A stretch of DNA of 47,308 bases from Methanobacteriota archaeon (GCA_009758405.1 WSBC01000020.1:1-47308); one strand, 5' to 3'. Counted from the first letter of the stretch, positions 16,348-24,187 are shown. The notes: generated by a model not told the origin, from the letters alone. Program-made: numbers and translations.

Positions 16348-17118
16348 ATGATGAAATCTAAAAAATTAAAAGAGGATGAATTTCTTTTGAACCTATATAC
16401 TTTTGATTTAAATAATTATGAAGCGAGAGTATATGAGACACTTCTTAATCTGGGAGAAACTACCGCCTGGCAGATAGCACTACAAAGTAACGTGCCTCAG
16501 GCAAAGATCTATGAAGTTCTTTCATCACTTGAAAGCAAGGGATTTGTTGAAAGATCTGTAGGAAGACCTTTGAAGTTTAGGCCTATTGAGCCAGAGATCT
16601 CTTTATCACAGGCAATTGAAAAGTTCAAATCTGAATATTCAAAGAAGCTAGAACTTATGGAAAGGGCCTTTAAGGAGATAAAGGAGAAATATAAATCAAG
16701 GAAGAATGAATCCATGTCCTTTATATGGACTATAAAGGGAAGGGATAAGGTTTTTGCAAAGGCAAAGGATATGATAGACAATGCAAAAAAAGAAGTATTA
16801 ATTGCAGGACATAGACCCCTGAGGGCACTTAACTGCATGGATACACTAGGTAATCTTGCTTTAAACAAGGATGTAAAAATAAGGGTATTGGGTAATTTTT
16901 CACAGGATTGCATTGACTTCATGAAAATGGCTAATATTGAATATAAAGTAGTAAACTCATTTTATGAATATATGATAATTGTTGATGAAAGGGAACTTTT
17001 ACTGGCCATATCCCAGCCGGATGGGGAGCTATATGGTATAGATGTTTTCGCAAAGGAATGCATAATGGCAAATAAAAATCATTTTGAATTCCTTTGGATG
17101 TCAGAAGGTAAATTATAA
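16348..17118 (+). CDS. TrmB-like transcriptional regulator, candidate regulator of the dsr locus
   Basis: A 256-residue protein. Residues 15-75 form a winged helix typical of TrmB proteins (NNYEARVYETLLNLGETTAWQIA, then SNVPQAKIYEVLSSLESKGFV). A helical, probably coiled-coil linker (about 95-120) and a C-terminal ligand/effector domain (EVLIAGHRPLRAL near 150; MIIVDERELLLAI near 215) follow. TrmB proteins act as repressors or activators at palindromes of the type TACT-Nx-AGTA. This one sits between two promoters that carry such a palindrome, so it is the obvious candidate to bind it. The start could also be the second ATG codon. A T9 run after the stop (17119-17127) may terminate it. Confidence 0.82.
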   Translation: MMKSKKLKEDEFLLNLYTFDLNNYEARVYETLLNLGETTAWQIALQSNVPQAKIYEVLSSLESKGFVERSVGRPLKFRPIEPEISLSQAIEKFKSEYSKKLELMERAFKEIKEKYKSRKNESMSFIWTIKGRDKVFAKAKDMIDNAKKEVLIAGHRPLRALNCMDTLGNLALNKDVKIRVLGNFSQDCIDFMKMANIEYKVVNSFYEYMIIVDERELLLAISQPDGELYGIDVFAKECIMANKNHFEFLWMSEGKL

Positions 17119-17151
17119 TTTTTTTTTAAAAATTTTAAGTATTCTTTAGAG

Positions 17152-17470
17152 GGCTTCGTAAAAATTCTATCTAAGGATACTACTTACCATTATCTGCTCT
17201 TCTTCTTTTAACTGGATGATTGCTTCATTTGATGGTCTTTTTAGCCCTTTATAGGGCTGAAATTGTTTTAAGCCATGTCAGGCTCTTTTCTATATGATGT
17301 ATTTATATCCCTGTCTATGGTTAGACCACATTTATCACAGTGAAAAATCCCCCAATGTTCTATTCGGGTCAATGACACACATACTCAGCATTTTTAGTAT
17401 TCCTTGATAGCTCTATCATTGGTAAACCTTCTCAAGCTCCATTATATTTGATCCGAAGTCTAAATTATTA
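17152..17470 (-). pseudogene. Decayed 3' end of a TnpB (IS200/IS605-type) element
   Basis: Read on the minus strand, this stretch matches the 3' part of the TnpB gene at the right end of the window base for base over long blocks, including the segment encoding CDKCGLTIDRDIN and the final codons with the TAG stop. Small deletions and stops break the frame: the first zinc-finger region is shortened, and the frame hits a stop soon after DIN. Similarity ends near 17470, so the 5' two-thirds are missing. The rest of the 587-bp gap (17119-17705) is AT-rich DNA without a recognisable gene, ending in the dsr promoter. Confidence 0.88.
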
Positions 17471-17653
17471 GAGGAATTTATTAAAAAAACTACATTAATT
17501 AAAATAAAATTTGGTAATTTGATCTGCTCTATTGATAAAATAATTTTCATAAATTTAAACTAATAATGAAATTTTTGGTATACAACATTCATAAAATAAA
17601 AAAAATTGAAATCACTTTTAAAAAGAATTTCCAATGAGACTTTTAGAGAAAAA

Positions 17654-17663
17654 CTTTTTATAT
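17654..17663 (+). promoter_or_regulatory. Candidate TATA box of the dsr operon
   Basis: CTTTTTATAT lies 10 bp before the 19-bp palindrome. Initiation about 25 bp downstream would fall within the palindrome, the geometry expected if the bound protein blocks initiation. Confidence 0.55.
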
Positions 17664-17673
17664 TTTTAATTTA

Positions 17674-17692
17674 TTACTACTATTAGTGGTAA
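17674..17692. promoter_or_regulatory. Palindromic operator candidate, copy 2 (dsr operon promoter)
   Basis: TTACTACT-ATT-AGTGGTAA, with both 8-bp arms identical to those of the copy before the UreI-like gene and only the 3-bp spacer changed. It lies between the TATA box (17654-17663) and the AGGTG ribosome site (17696-17700) of dsrC. The position overlaps the expected transcription start. Confidence 0.78.
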
Positions 17693-17705
17693 AGAAGGTG
17701 ATATC

Positions 17706-18047
17706 ATGGCAGAGGGAAATTATATTGAGGTAAAATTAAAGGATGGGACTACCAAAAAAATACAAATTGATGAGGATGGTTTTATAAAGGATCCTAAGGA
17801 CTGGTGTGAAGAGTTTGTTATGGCCGTGGCTAGGGAGGAAGGAATAGATACCTTAACAGAAGAGCACTGGAAGGTAATTAGATATCTAAGGGATTATTAT
17901 TTGCAATATGACAGTTGTCCACCAATAAGAATGCTTGTTAAAAATACAGGTTATGATCTTAAAAAGATTTATCAGCTTTTTCCAACCGGACCTGCAAAGG
18001 GTGCCTGCAGGTTAGCCGGAGCTCCAAAGCCAACGGGGTGCGTATAA
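17706..18047 (+). CDS. dsrC: DsrC, sulfur-trafficking partner of dissimilatory sulfite reductase
   Basis: A 113-residue DsrC/TusE-family protein. The C-terminal arm has both redox cysteines: GACRLAG and, at the penultimate position, PTGCV. This pair marks true DsrC, in which the two cysteines form the trisulfide that carries sulfite-derived sulfur to DsrMK; TusE proteins keep only the last one. It heads the dsr operon with an AGGTG ribosome site 5 nt before ATG, and the next ATG follows its stop directly. A cytosolic role is expected. Confidence 0.95.
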   Translation: MAEGNYIEVKLKDGTTKKIQIDEDGFIKDPKDWCEEFVMAVAREEGIDTLTEEHWKVIRYLRDYYLQYDSCPPIRMLVKNTGYDLKKIYQLFPTGPAKGACRLAGAPKPTGCV

Positions 18048-18347
18048 ATGATATATGCTGTATGTCCTAACTGTGGTTATGCCATAGACGTTTTTAAGGA
18101 AGAGGAATTAAAATCTCCCATCAGAGAAAAAAGACTTAAGTATTTACTTTCCAGGGATCAAGTATGCCCCAACTGTGTAACAACAATTGGAAAATGCCAA
18201 AGAGTGGATGCATCGGAGAATGAAATACCAATTTTGAAGGTCCAGATTAAAGAGGAGGAAAAGGACCCGTTGATTAAATTCGCCAGAGAGCGTGGTTATG
18301 TAATCATAACCGATTATACTTTGAAGGATTTCAGGGGTGAAAAGTAA
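18048..18347 (+). CDS. Cys-rich zinc-ribbon-like protein of the dsr operon, unknown function
   Basis: A 99-residue protein that I cannot assign. It has CPNC near residue 6, CPNC near residue 40 and a further Cys about 7 residues later, a spacing that could hold zinc or a rubredoxin-like iron. The C-terminal half is charged (KEEEKD) and ends in a small alpha/beta segment (ERGYVIITDYTL). It sits exactly between dsrC and dsrA: its ATG follows the dsrC stop without a gap and its stop overlaps the dsrA start as TAATG. It is not DsrD, which is a cysteine-free winged-helix protein. Co-translation suggests a role in sulfite reductase assembly or activity. Confidence 0.75.
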   Translation: MIYAVCPNCGYAIDVFKEEELKSPIREKRLKYLLSRDQVCPNCVTTIGKCQRVDASENEIPILKVQIKEEEKDPLIKFARERGYVIITDYTLKDFRGEK

Positions 18348-19528
18348 TGAATGATCCGGATGAGGTAGTAAAAGGTTTAGAAATTATAAAGGAATTAAAA
18401 AAGGGACCTTGGCCTAGCTATATAACAGAAACAGAAAAAACAAGGTATCCACTAAAATTGTACGCAGCCTCACTTTATTTAAAAAGGGATCTATGGACTA
18501 CAGGGGGCTATGTTTCTGTACCTGGGGTTCCTACGGGTATATTGATGAGAGTTACTAGCAGACCCGATATTGGTGAAAGTGCAAATGTTGTGAGAGTATA
18601 TTTACCCTCTGGAAATTTTGTTACAAGCAAAATGCTGAGAAATTTGGCAGATTTTGCCGATAAGTATGGTGTATCAATGGTTCATGCAATCACTACAAGT
18701 GAAGATTTTGAAATACCTGGAATACCTAAGGAAAAGATAAGAGATTTTGTAGCAGAATTCAGGGCTACAGGAATGGAGGTAGGATCCACAGGCGATGCAT
18801 TCAGGAATACGACAACCTGTGTTGGTCCTGCATTGTGTGAATATGCAACATTCGATACACCAAAGTTTAGGGATGATTTTTATAATAGATTCAATGATTA
18901 TGCAAAATATCCAACATTTCCACATAAGTTAAAGTTAAAGATTTCAGGATGTCCATTGGATTGTGCCAGGGCATCACAAAAAGGTGATATAGCAATAATA
19001 GGTAGCTGGGAAGGTGCACCATTAATTATCAGGGAAAAACTTAAACTTTTGAGTGAAAAGGAAATGCTTGAAATTGTGAACGGATGTCCCACGGGGGCCA
19101 TAAGTTTAAAAAATGGTGAGTTAAACATTGAAGGAGATCTTTGCACGCAATGTATGAAATGTGTTAAATTATCTAAAGGTTCCATATTGCCAGGTGAGAA
19201 GAAAAAATATCTTTTATACGTTGGAGGAAAATTAAGGGGTAAAAAGGGTCCTTTCACAGCAAAGCTTGTTGAGAAAATGGATGATCCATACCAGGCATTT
19301 GATATAATTGAAAGAATCATAAATGTATACATTGAAAACGCTGCAAGAAAGGAAAGGCTTGGAGATATGATATTCCGCATAGGAATGAAGAATTTCCTTG
19401 ATCTTATTGAAAAGGAAGAGAAGCCATATCACATAAAGGATCTCAGGACCAATATCTTCTATAAGGTTAGTGAGGAAGAAAAAACTAAAATGTTAGAAGA
19501 ATTGAAAAAATCACTGGGGGGTGAATGA
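18347..19528 (+). CDS. dsrA: Dissimilatory sulfite reductase alpha subunit
   Basis: A 393-residue sulfite/nitrite reductase-fold protein. The siroheme/4Fe-4S ligands are in CVGPALC (about residue 158) and SGCPLDC (about residue 202). An inserted ferredoxin domain follows, with CPTGAI and CTQCMKC then LPGEKKK, as in DsrA proteins. The partner is DsrB, and the enzyme reduces sulfite to the DsrC-bound trisulfide in the cytosol. It is a little shorter than most DsrA proteins. It starts inside the stop of the 99-residue gene and lies 3 bp before dsrB. Confidence 0.94.
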   Translation: MNDPDEVVKGLEIIKELKKGPWPSYITETEKTRYPLKLYAASLYLKRDLWTTGGYVSVPGVPTGILMRVTSRPDIGESANVVRVYLPSGNFVTSKMLRNLADFADKYGVSMVHAITTSEDFEIPGIPKEKIRDFVAEFRATGMEVGSTGDAFRNTTTCVGPALCEYATFDTPKFRDDFYNRFNDYAKYPTFPHKLKLKISGCPLDCARASQKGDIAIIGSWEGAPLIIREKLKLLSEKEMLEIVNGCPTGAISLKNGELNIEGDLCTQCMKCVKLSKGSILPGEKKKYLLYVGGKLRGKKGPFTAKLVEKMDDPYQAFDIIERIINVYIENAARKERLGDMIFRIGMKNFLDLIEKEEKPYHIKDLRTNIFYKVSEEEKTKMLEELKKSLGGE

Positions 19529-19531
19529 ATC

Positions 19532-20578
19532 ATGGAAGGACCGCCAAGACCATATACAGAATATATACATGATATGATTAAAAGGAACATAGGTAAGTGG
19601 AAGGAGCACAGGTTTGTGGAGCCGGGAATAATGGAGCATATATCGGATAATGATAAAATATATACAATCAGGGTGGCTTCTACATCCAATGCTAGGTATA
19701 GTACAGATACAATAAGAAAATTCGCAGATCTTGCAGATAAATATTTCGATGGATATATGAGATTTACGGGTGCATTTAATCCTGAATTTTTTGCAAAAAC
19801 TCTAGAAGATGCTAAAAAACTAAAGAAAGATTTGGAGAGTATGGGATTTCCAGTAGGTGGCTGGGAAAATCATCTATGGAATATAACAAGCTGTGCAGGT
19901 TATTTTCACTGTGCTCTTGCCGCTACAGATGCACCCTCTATTGCAAAAAGCCTTGGTGATGCGGTAATAAAATACTTCAATAAAGATGAGCTTCCCGCAA
20001 AATTTACCCTTGCTGTATCAGGTTGCCCAAGCGCATGTGGTGGTGCATATCTGGCAGATATAAGTATTGTGGGCATACACACAGAGATACCTATTGTTAC
20101 TGAGAATATAAAATCGTGTGATTTAATGGGCACTGCAATGATATGTCCAGTGGGGGCAATACAATTAAAGCAGGCAGAAAAAACCATAGAAATTAGGGAA
20201 AACCTATGTATAGGGTGCGGCCTATGTGTAGGTGCGTGCAGTGGAATAATATTCAGGACTCCAGAAAAAACTGATGGTCATGCAGTTATTGTGGGAGGGA
20301 AGGCATCATCTATTCCACCTGGAACACAGATTGGAAGAGTGGTAATTCCATTCATACCCAATGATCCTCCCAGGTATGAGCTCACTGTGAAATCTGTTTT
20401 GAGGATAATTGAGACCTGGAAGAAAGAGGCGAAAAAGGGTGAGAGATTAATAGCCTGGATAGAGAGGATAGGCTGGGAGAAATTTTTTGAAAAAACTGGC
20501 ATTCCATTCTTCAAGCAATCAATGGACGATCTTGATCTAAGATCACTCATGTTACTTAGGGAGGGCGGTGGTAAATGA
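19532..20578 (+). CDS. dsrB: Dissimilatory sulfite reductase beta subunit
   Basis: A 348-residue protein with the siroheme/4Fe-4S motifs CAGYFHC (about residue 125) and SGCPSAC (about residue 165), the LAATDAPSIAKS segment typical of DsrB, and a ferredoxin insert with CPVGAI and CIGCGLCVGAC. Both cysteine pairs of the coupled centre are complete, so the subunit looks catalytic. The C-terminal helix ends with ERIGWEKFFEKTGI, a common DsrB ending. It overlaps the DUF2173-like gene by 4 bp. Confidence 0.94.
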   Translation: MEGPPRPYTEYIHDMIKRNIGKWKEHRFVEPGIMEHISDNDKIYTIRVASTSNARYSTDTIRKFADLADKYFDGYMRFTGAFNPEFFAKTLEDAKKLKKDLESMGFPVGGWENHLWNITSCAGYFHCALAATDAPSIAKSLGDAVIKYFNKDELPAKFTLAVSGCPSACGGAYLADISIVGIHTEIPIVTENIKSCDLMGTAMICPVGAIQLKQAEKTIEIRENLCIGCGLCVGACSGIIFRTPEKTDGHAVIVGGKASSIPPGTQIGRVVIPFIPNDPPRYELTVKSVLRIIETWKKEAKKGERLIAWIERIGWEKFFEKTGIPFFKQSMDDLDLRSLMLLREGGGK

Positions 20579-20928
20579 AACCTAAAGAGGTAGTTGCTAT
20601 CAAGGGAGTTATAGGCGCAGGTATTTTTGATACAAATGGAAAACTTATCTCCTATAGCTCAAAGACACTTTCTTCAGAGCAGGCAGATTCAACAGCCATG
20701 CTATGTGGAACAATATATTCACTTATAGAATCAATAGCCTCACTTTACTCAAGGTTTTGTGGTATAAAAATGCATCCAGTAACAAGGATTGATGTAATTT
20801 CAATGGATTTTGGAATCTCTTTAATGTGTAGTTCCAGAGGATGTACAGGAATAATATTCAACCAGAACGAGTTAGAAAGATCAAAACTGGATGAATTGCT
20901 TCAAGGGATGGTAGAGGAGATTGAATGA
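20575..20928 (+). CDS. Roadblock/LC7-fold protein, DUF2173-like
   Basis: A 117-residue protein resembling DUF2173. It has KGVIGAGIFDTNGKLISY at the start, the helix with STAMLCGTIYSLIES in the middle, and ISMDFGISLMCSSRGC in the second half. The family is thought to share the roadblock/profilin-like fold and is often found near sulfur-metabolism genes; its biochemical role is unknown. It overlaps dsrB upstream and dsrM downstream, so it is translationally tied to both. Confidence 0.68.
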   Translation: MKPKEVVAIKGVIGAGIFDTNGKLISYSSKTLSSEQADSTAMLCGTIYSLIESIASLYSRFCGIKMHPVTRIDVISMDFGISLMCSSRGCTGIIFNQNELERSKLDELLQGMVEEIE

Positions 20929-21658
20929 AATTTCCTTAATCCTTGATGCTTATTTTTATATAGCAATCACAGTATTTTTATTAGGTAGCCTTTATTATAT
21001 AATTTCATGGATATTCTCGAAAAAGGGAATCACAAACACCTACCTTGGCTTTCCCAATTTATTTACATATCCTGGTCAAGTGAGTAAATGGGATGCCATA
21101 AAAAATATACTTAAGAGAATTTTTTTGTTCTCAAGTATTAAATATGATAAATCTACAAGGATAATTTCCCTTCTTTTTCATTATTCACTATGGATCATTA
21201 TTTTTGCACATTTTGATCTTTTCCTTGAACCCTATCTTGTTTCCATTGGAATAGGCATTCAAACAATAGAAACTATCTCCTTTTTTGCAGGCAATACTCT
21301 TGCAATAATATTCATATTTTCAGGTTTATATCTTCTATATAGAAGGTTATCAAATGTTTATTTAAGAAAAATAAGCAATATTGACGACTATTTATCCCTG
21401 ATTTTATTACTTCTCTTTGGCTTTACAGGTCTCTTGATGAGACTTCTTCTACCCTCATTTTATGCTTATAATGTTGTAGGACCATTTATTTCATCACTTT
21501 TTTCATTTCATCCCACCGATATACCAATTGCTCCAATCTTCATAACACATTTTATTCTTGCATGCACACTTGTTATATACATGCCACTCAGCAAGTTGCT
21601 GCATATGTTCTCATTCTTCACAAACCCTACACTTTACTCAATATTTCATGAGAGGTGA
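20921..21658 (+). CDS. dsrM: DsrM-like membrane cytochrome b subunit
   Basis: A 245-residue NarI-like integral membrane protein with about five helices. Candidate heme ligands are His in LLFHYSLWIIIFAHFD (helix 2) and in FITHFILAC and KLLHMFSF near the C-terminus. DsrM passes electrons between the quinone pool and DsrK. The dsrJ, dsrO and dsrP genes are absent, giving the reduced DsrMK complex known from several archaea and Gram-positive sulfate reducers. It overlaps both neighbours by a few bases. Confidence 0.86.
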   Translation: MNEISLILDAYFYIAITVFLLGSLYYIISWIFSKKGITNTYLGFPNLFTYPGQVSKWDAIKNILKRIFLFSSIKYDKSTRIISLLFHYSLWIIIFAHFDLFLEPYLVSIGIGIQTIETISFFAGNTLAIIFIFSGLYLLYRRLSNVYLRKISNIDDYLSLILLLLFGFTGLLMRLLLPSFYAYNVVGPFISSLFSFHPTDIPIAPIFITHFILACTLVIYMPLSKLLHMFSFFTNPTLYSIFHER

Positions 21659-23037
21659 AATTAATGAAGTACAGTATAAGGGATATTATTCTCGAATCAC
21701 CAAGCGGAAAGGGTGAGGAATGGCTAAAAAGACAGAAATCCTTAGAATGGAGTTATGAGATAAATGAAAGACTGGCAAAGGATGAGCAATTAGAAAAGAT
21801 ATTCCTAAAAAGGGAGGGTAAAGAAAAGGATTTTCTAGATGCCTTTTTGAAATTAGGAAATACAAAGGCACTTAGAAATTTTATGGAAACTTGTATGCAC
21901 TGCGGAATCTGTATAGATAAATGTCATATGTTTATATCCACGGGTGATATTAATAATTCACCTGTTGGCAGGGCTGAACTAGTTAGAAGGATATATAAAG
22001 ATCCAAGGGTGAAGAATGTGGATCTTTCAAAAATTTATTCCTATTATTACCAGTGTACTGAATGCAGAAGATGTGCGGTATTTTGTCCTAATGGAATTGA
22101 TCAATCTGAAATAACCAGGAACGTGAGGAATGTCCTTACCTCCATGGGGATCATACCTGAATATGTGGTTACCACACTGGCACAGGTTTATAGGGTAGGG
22201 AATAACCTTGGATTGAATGAAAAGGCTATTGCCAGTGTGGTAAATTTTTTAGAAGATGATTTAAAGGAAGAAACTGGAAAGGAATTAAGGATCCCATTGA
22301 ATTCTAAAGCGGATTTTCTACTAATACCTTCTTCCACTGACCTTTTTGTCAATACAGATACAATGAAGGGATATACGAAGGTCTTGAATGCTTTGAATAA
22401 AAAGTGGACAATATCCTCAAGGGCAACGGAGGCCGCCAACTTTGGTTTATTTGCAAGTGAGAAATATTTAAGGGATTTTGGGAATTTTGTTGTTGATGAG
22501 GCCATTTCTCTTGGTGTGAAAACAGTGGTATGGGGTGAATGTGGTCATGGATGGAGGAGTGCAAGCAACTATGTTAGATATGAACTTGCAAAAAATGGTA
22601 TAGAACTAATGCACATACATCAGTTTACATTAAAGGCTCTTGAAAGAGGGCAATTAAAGGTAGATAAAAATAAAAATGATGATCTATTCAATTACCACGA
22701 TCCATGTAATTATGCAAGGGGAGGAAATCTTGTCAATGAACCTAGAGAAATATTGAAAATGGTGGTAAGGGAGACTGTGGAGGCAAAGTATACAAAGGAA
22801 GAGACCTTCTGTTGCGGTGCTGGAGGGGGACTTCTGGCTGATGAAAAGAACTGGAATGAATTCAGGGCATGGGCTGGTTGGCCAGCTGTATATTATTCAT
22901 GGAAAACGGGGGCTAGTTATATGATATCACCATGCGCAATAGATAAGGCACAGTTCCCATACGTAATTGATTACCATAAAGTGCCTCTAAAGATGAAGGG
23001 TCTTATGGATCTTGTTGGGTATGCATTAGAAATTTAA
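21655..23037 (+). CDS. dsrK: DsrK-like Fe-S protein with CCG domain
   Basis: A 460-residue protein. The N-terminal half has two 4Fe-4S motifs, CMHCGICIDKC and CTECRRCAVFCP. The C-terminal half has a CCG motif set: HDPC, TFCCGAGGG and SPCAID. The first CCG half-domain keeps only an isolated Cys (WGECGHGW). In sulfite reducers DsrK is the cytosolic subunit that reduces the DsrC trisulfide. The ATG overlaps the dsrM stop as ATGA. It ends in a 4-bp overlap with the convergent SQR-like gene. Confidence 0.9.
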   Translation: MKLMKYSIRDIILESPSGKGEEWLKRQKSLEWSYEINERLAKDEQLEKIFLKREGKEKDFLDAFLKLGNTKALRNFMETCMHCGICIDKCHMFISTGDINNSPVGRAELVRRIYKDPRVKNVDLSKIYSYYYQCTECRRCAVFCPNGIDQSEITRNVRNVLTSMGIIPEYVVTTLAQVYRVGNNLGLNEKAIASVVNFLEDDLKEETGKELRIPLNSKADFLLIPSSTDLFVNTDTMKGYTKVLNALNKKWTISSRATEAANFGLFASEKYLRDFGNFVVDEAISLGVKTVVWGECGHGWRSASNYVRYELAKNGIELMHIHQFTLKALERGQLKVDKNKNDDLFNYHDPCNYARGGNLVNEPREILKMVVRETVEAKYTKEETFCCGAGGGLLADEKNWNEFRAWAGWPAVYYSWKTGASYMISPCAIDKAQFPYVIDYHKVPLKMKGLMDLVGYALEI

Positions 23038-24155
23038 ATTTTAAACCTCTCCAAATAATTATCTATTATCCAGTTATGCCTCATTAAATAGTAATAAAAT
23101 ATATCAAGAAATCTCCTTGCAATATAATATGATCTTTTTGGATATATCCTCAATGCCTCATGGTGGTAATTGCTTACCACAAAGGTGGCCTTTTTATCAC
23201 CAACATAAACGGGACAGTTGGTCCTTCCATCATATACGGTGTTCTCACCATTGAGTCTTCTCAACAATGCCTTTGCTTCAAGATATGCTGTAGCGCCAGA
23301 TTTTGCGGAAGGTATTGATGTAACATCCCCAAGAGCAAAAGCATCATCATAGCCCTTTATATTCAATTTTTCCTTATCTGTATTAATGAATCCATCTTCA
23401 TTAATGCACTCCTTCAATATATTAGTTCCACTGAAAGGTGGTACAAGATAGGCAAAATCATATTCCAATTTTTCACCTTCAAGGGAATAAATCTCCCTTT
23501 TATTATTGTCTATCTTGTCAACATTGAAGGGTGAAATTATCTCTATGCCTTTCTCCCTCATTATAGGAGAAAGAACTTCGTCCATGATCTTTGCAGGATA
23601 TGCACCAAGAAATGGAGAAACGAATTTTATTTTGAAATTTTTTCTCACTCCTTTCTTCCTTAATATTTCTTCAAGAAGTAGTGAGAACTCAACTGCGCAG
23701 GGTGGAAATTTGTATATGGGATAGGTAATTCCTATAATTATAGTTCCTTTTTTCATTGATTTTATCTTTGAATTTAATTTCAATGCTTCGTTGTATGATA
23801 TGGAAAAACTACCAAATTCATCAATAACTTCCTTGAGTCCATCAATAAGCGCTGTATTTGGTAATGCACCAGTACATATTATAACCCTTTCATAGGCATA
23901 TTCATTTTTATCAGTTATTATCCTTCTTTCCCCAAGGTCAATCTCTTTTACCTTTTCTCTTATCAGGTTACCAATATAAATATCCCTAATCCTTTTTTTC
24001 TTTTCTACTTTTCCATATAATGATGTATAAAGCCATGAAGGCTGGTAAATATTATATTCATTTTCTTCAATTAATGTCACATCCTTCAATTTTCTTGATA
24101 TTGTTAAACCTGCTACACCACCACCTATGACAGCATTTTTTAATACTTTACTCAT
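23034..24155 (-). CDS. Sulfide:quinone oxidoreductase-like flavoprotein
   Basis: A 373-residue two-dinucleotide-binding flavoprotein. GGGVAGL near residue 12 binds FAD, CTGALPN near residue 94 closes the first domain, and ALGDVTSIPSAKSGA near residue 273 contacts FAD. Two SQR-type cysteines are visible, in FPPCAVEF and in the C-terminal YDGRTNCPVYVG. The tail has aromatic, probably amphipathic helices (FLDIFYYYLMRHNW) suited to membrane attachment. It would oxidise sulfide and pass electrons to quinone. Its start codon lies inside a weak third copy of the dsr palindrome. It also lies 32 bp after the hydrogenase operon, so read-through is possible. Confidence 0.82.
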   Translation of the reverse strand: MSKVLKNAVIGGGVAGLTISRKLKDVTLIEENEYNIYQPSWLYTSLYGKVEKKKRIRDIYIGNLIREKVKEIDLGERRIITDKNEYAYERVIICTGALPNTALIDGLKEVIDEFGSFSISYNEALKLNSKIKSMKKGTIIIGITYPIYKFPPCAVEFSLLLEEILRKKGVRKNFKIKFVSPFLGAYPAKIMDEVLSPIMREKGIEIISPFNVDKIDNNKREIYSLEGEKLEYDFAYLVPPFSGTNILKECINEDGFINTDKEKLNIKGYDDAFALGDVTSIPSAKSGATAYLEAKALLRRLNGENTVYDGRTNCPVYVGDKKATFVVSNYHHEALRIYPKRSYYIARRFLDIFYYYLMRHNWIIDNYLERFKI

Positions 24156-24166
24156 ATAGGTGGTAA
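24148..24166. promoter_or_regulatory. Degenerate palindromic operator candidate, copy 3 (SQR-like gene)
   Basis: TTACTCAT-ATA-GGTGGTAA on the plus strand, the same 8-3-8 layout as the two strong copies with three arm differences. It covers the start codon (24153-24155) of the SQR-like gene, which appears leaderless with an AT-rich TATA-like stretch near 24172-24186. Part of the match is coding, so it is weaker evidence than the other two. Confidence 0.45.
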
Positions 24167-24187
24167 AGAATTCCTTTATTAAAAAAT

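Noticed and set aside
17706-18047. TusE instead of DsrC
   Set aside because: TusE lacks the upstream arm cysteine; both cysteines are present here and dsrAB follow.
18048-18347. DsrD
   Set aside because: DsrD is a shorter winged-helix protein without CxxC pairs, normally after dsrB; this protein is Cys-rich and precedes dsrA.
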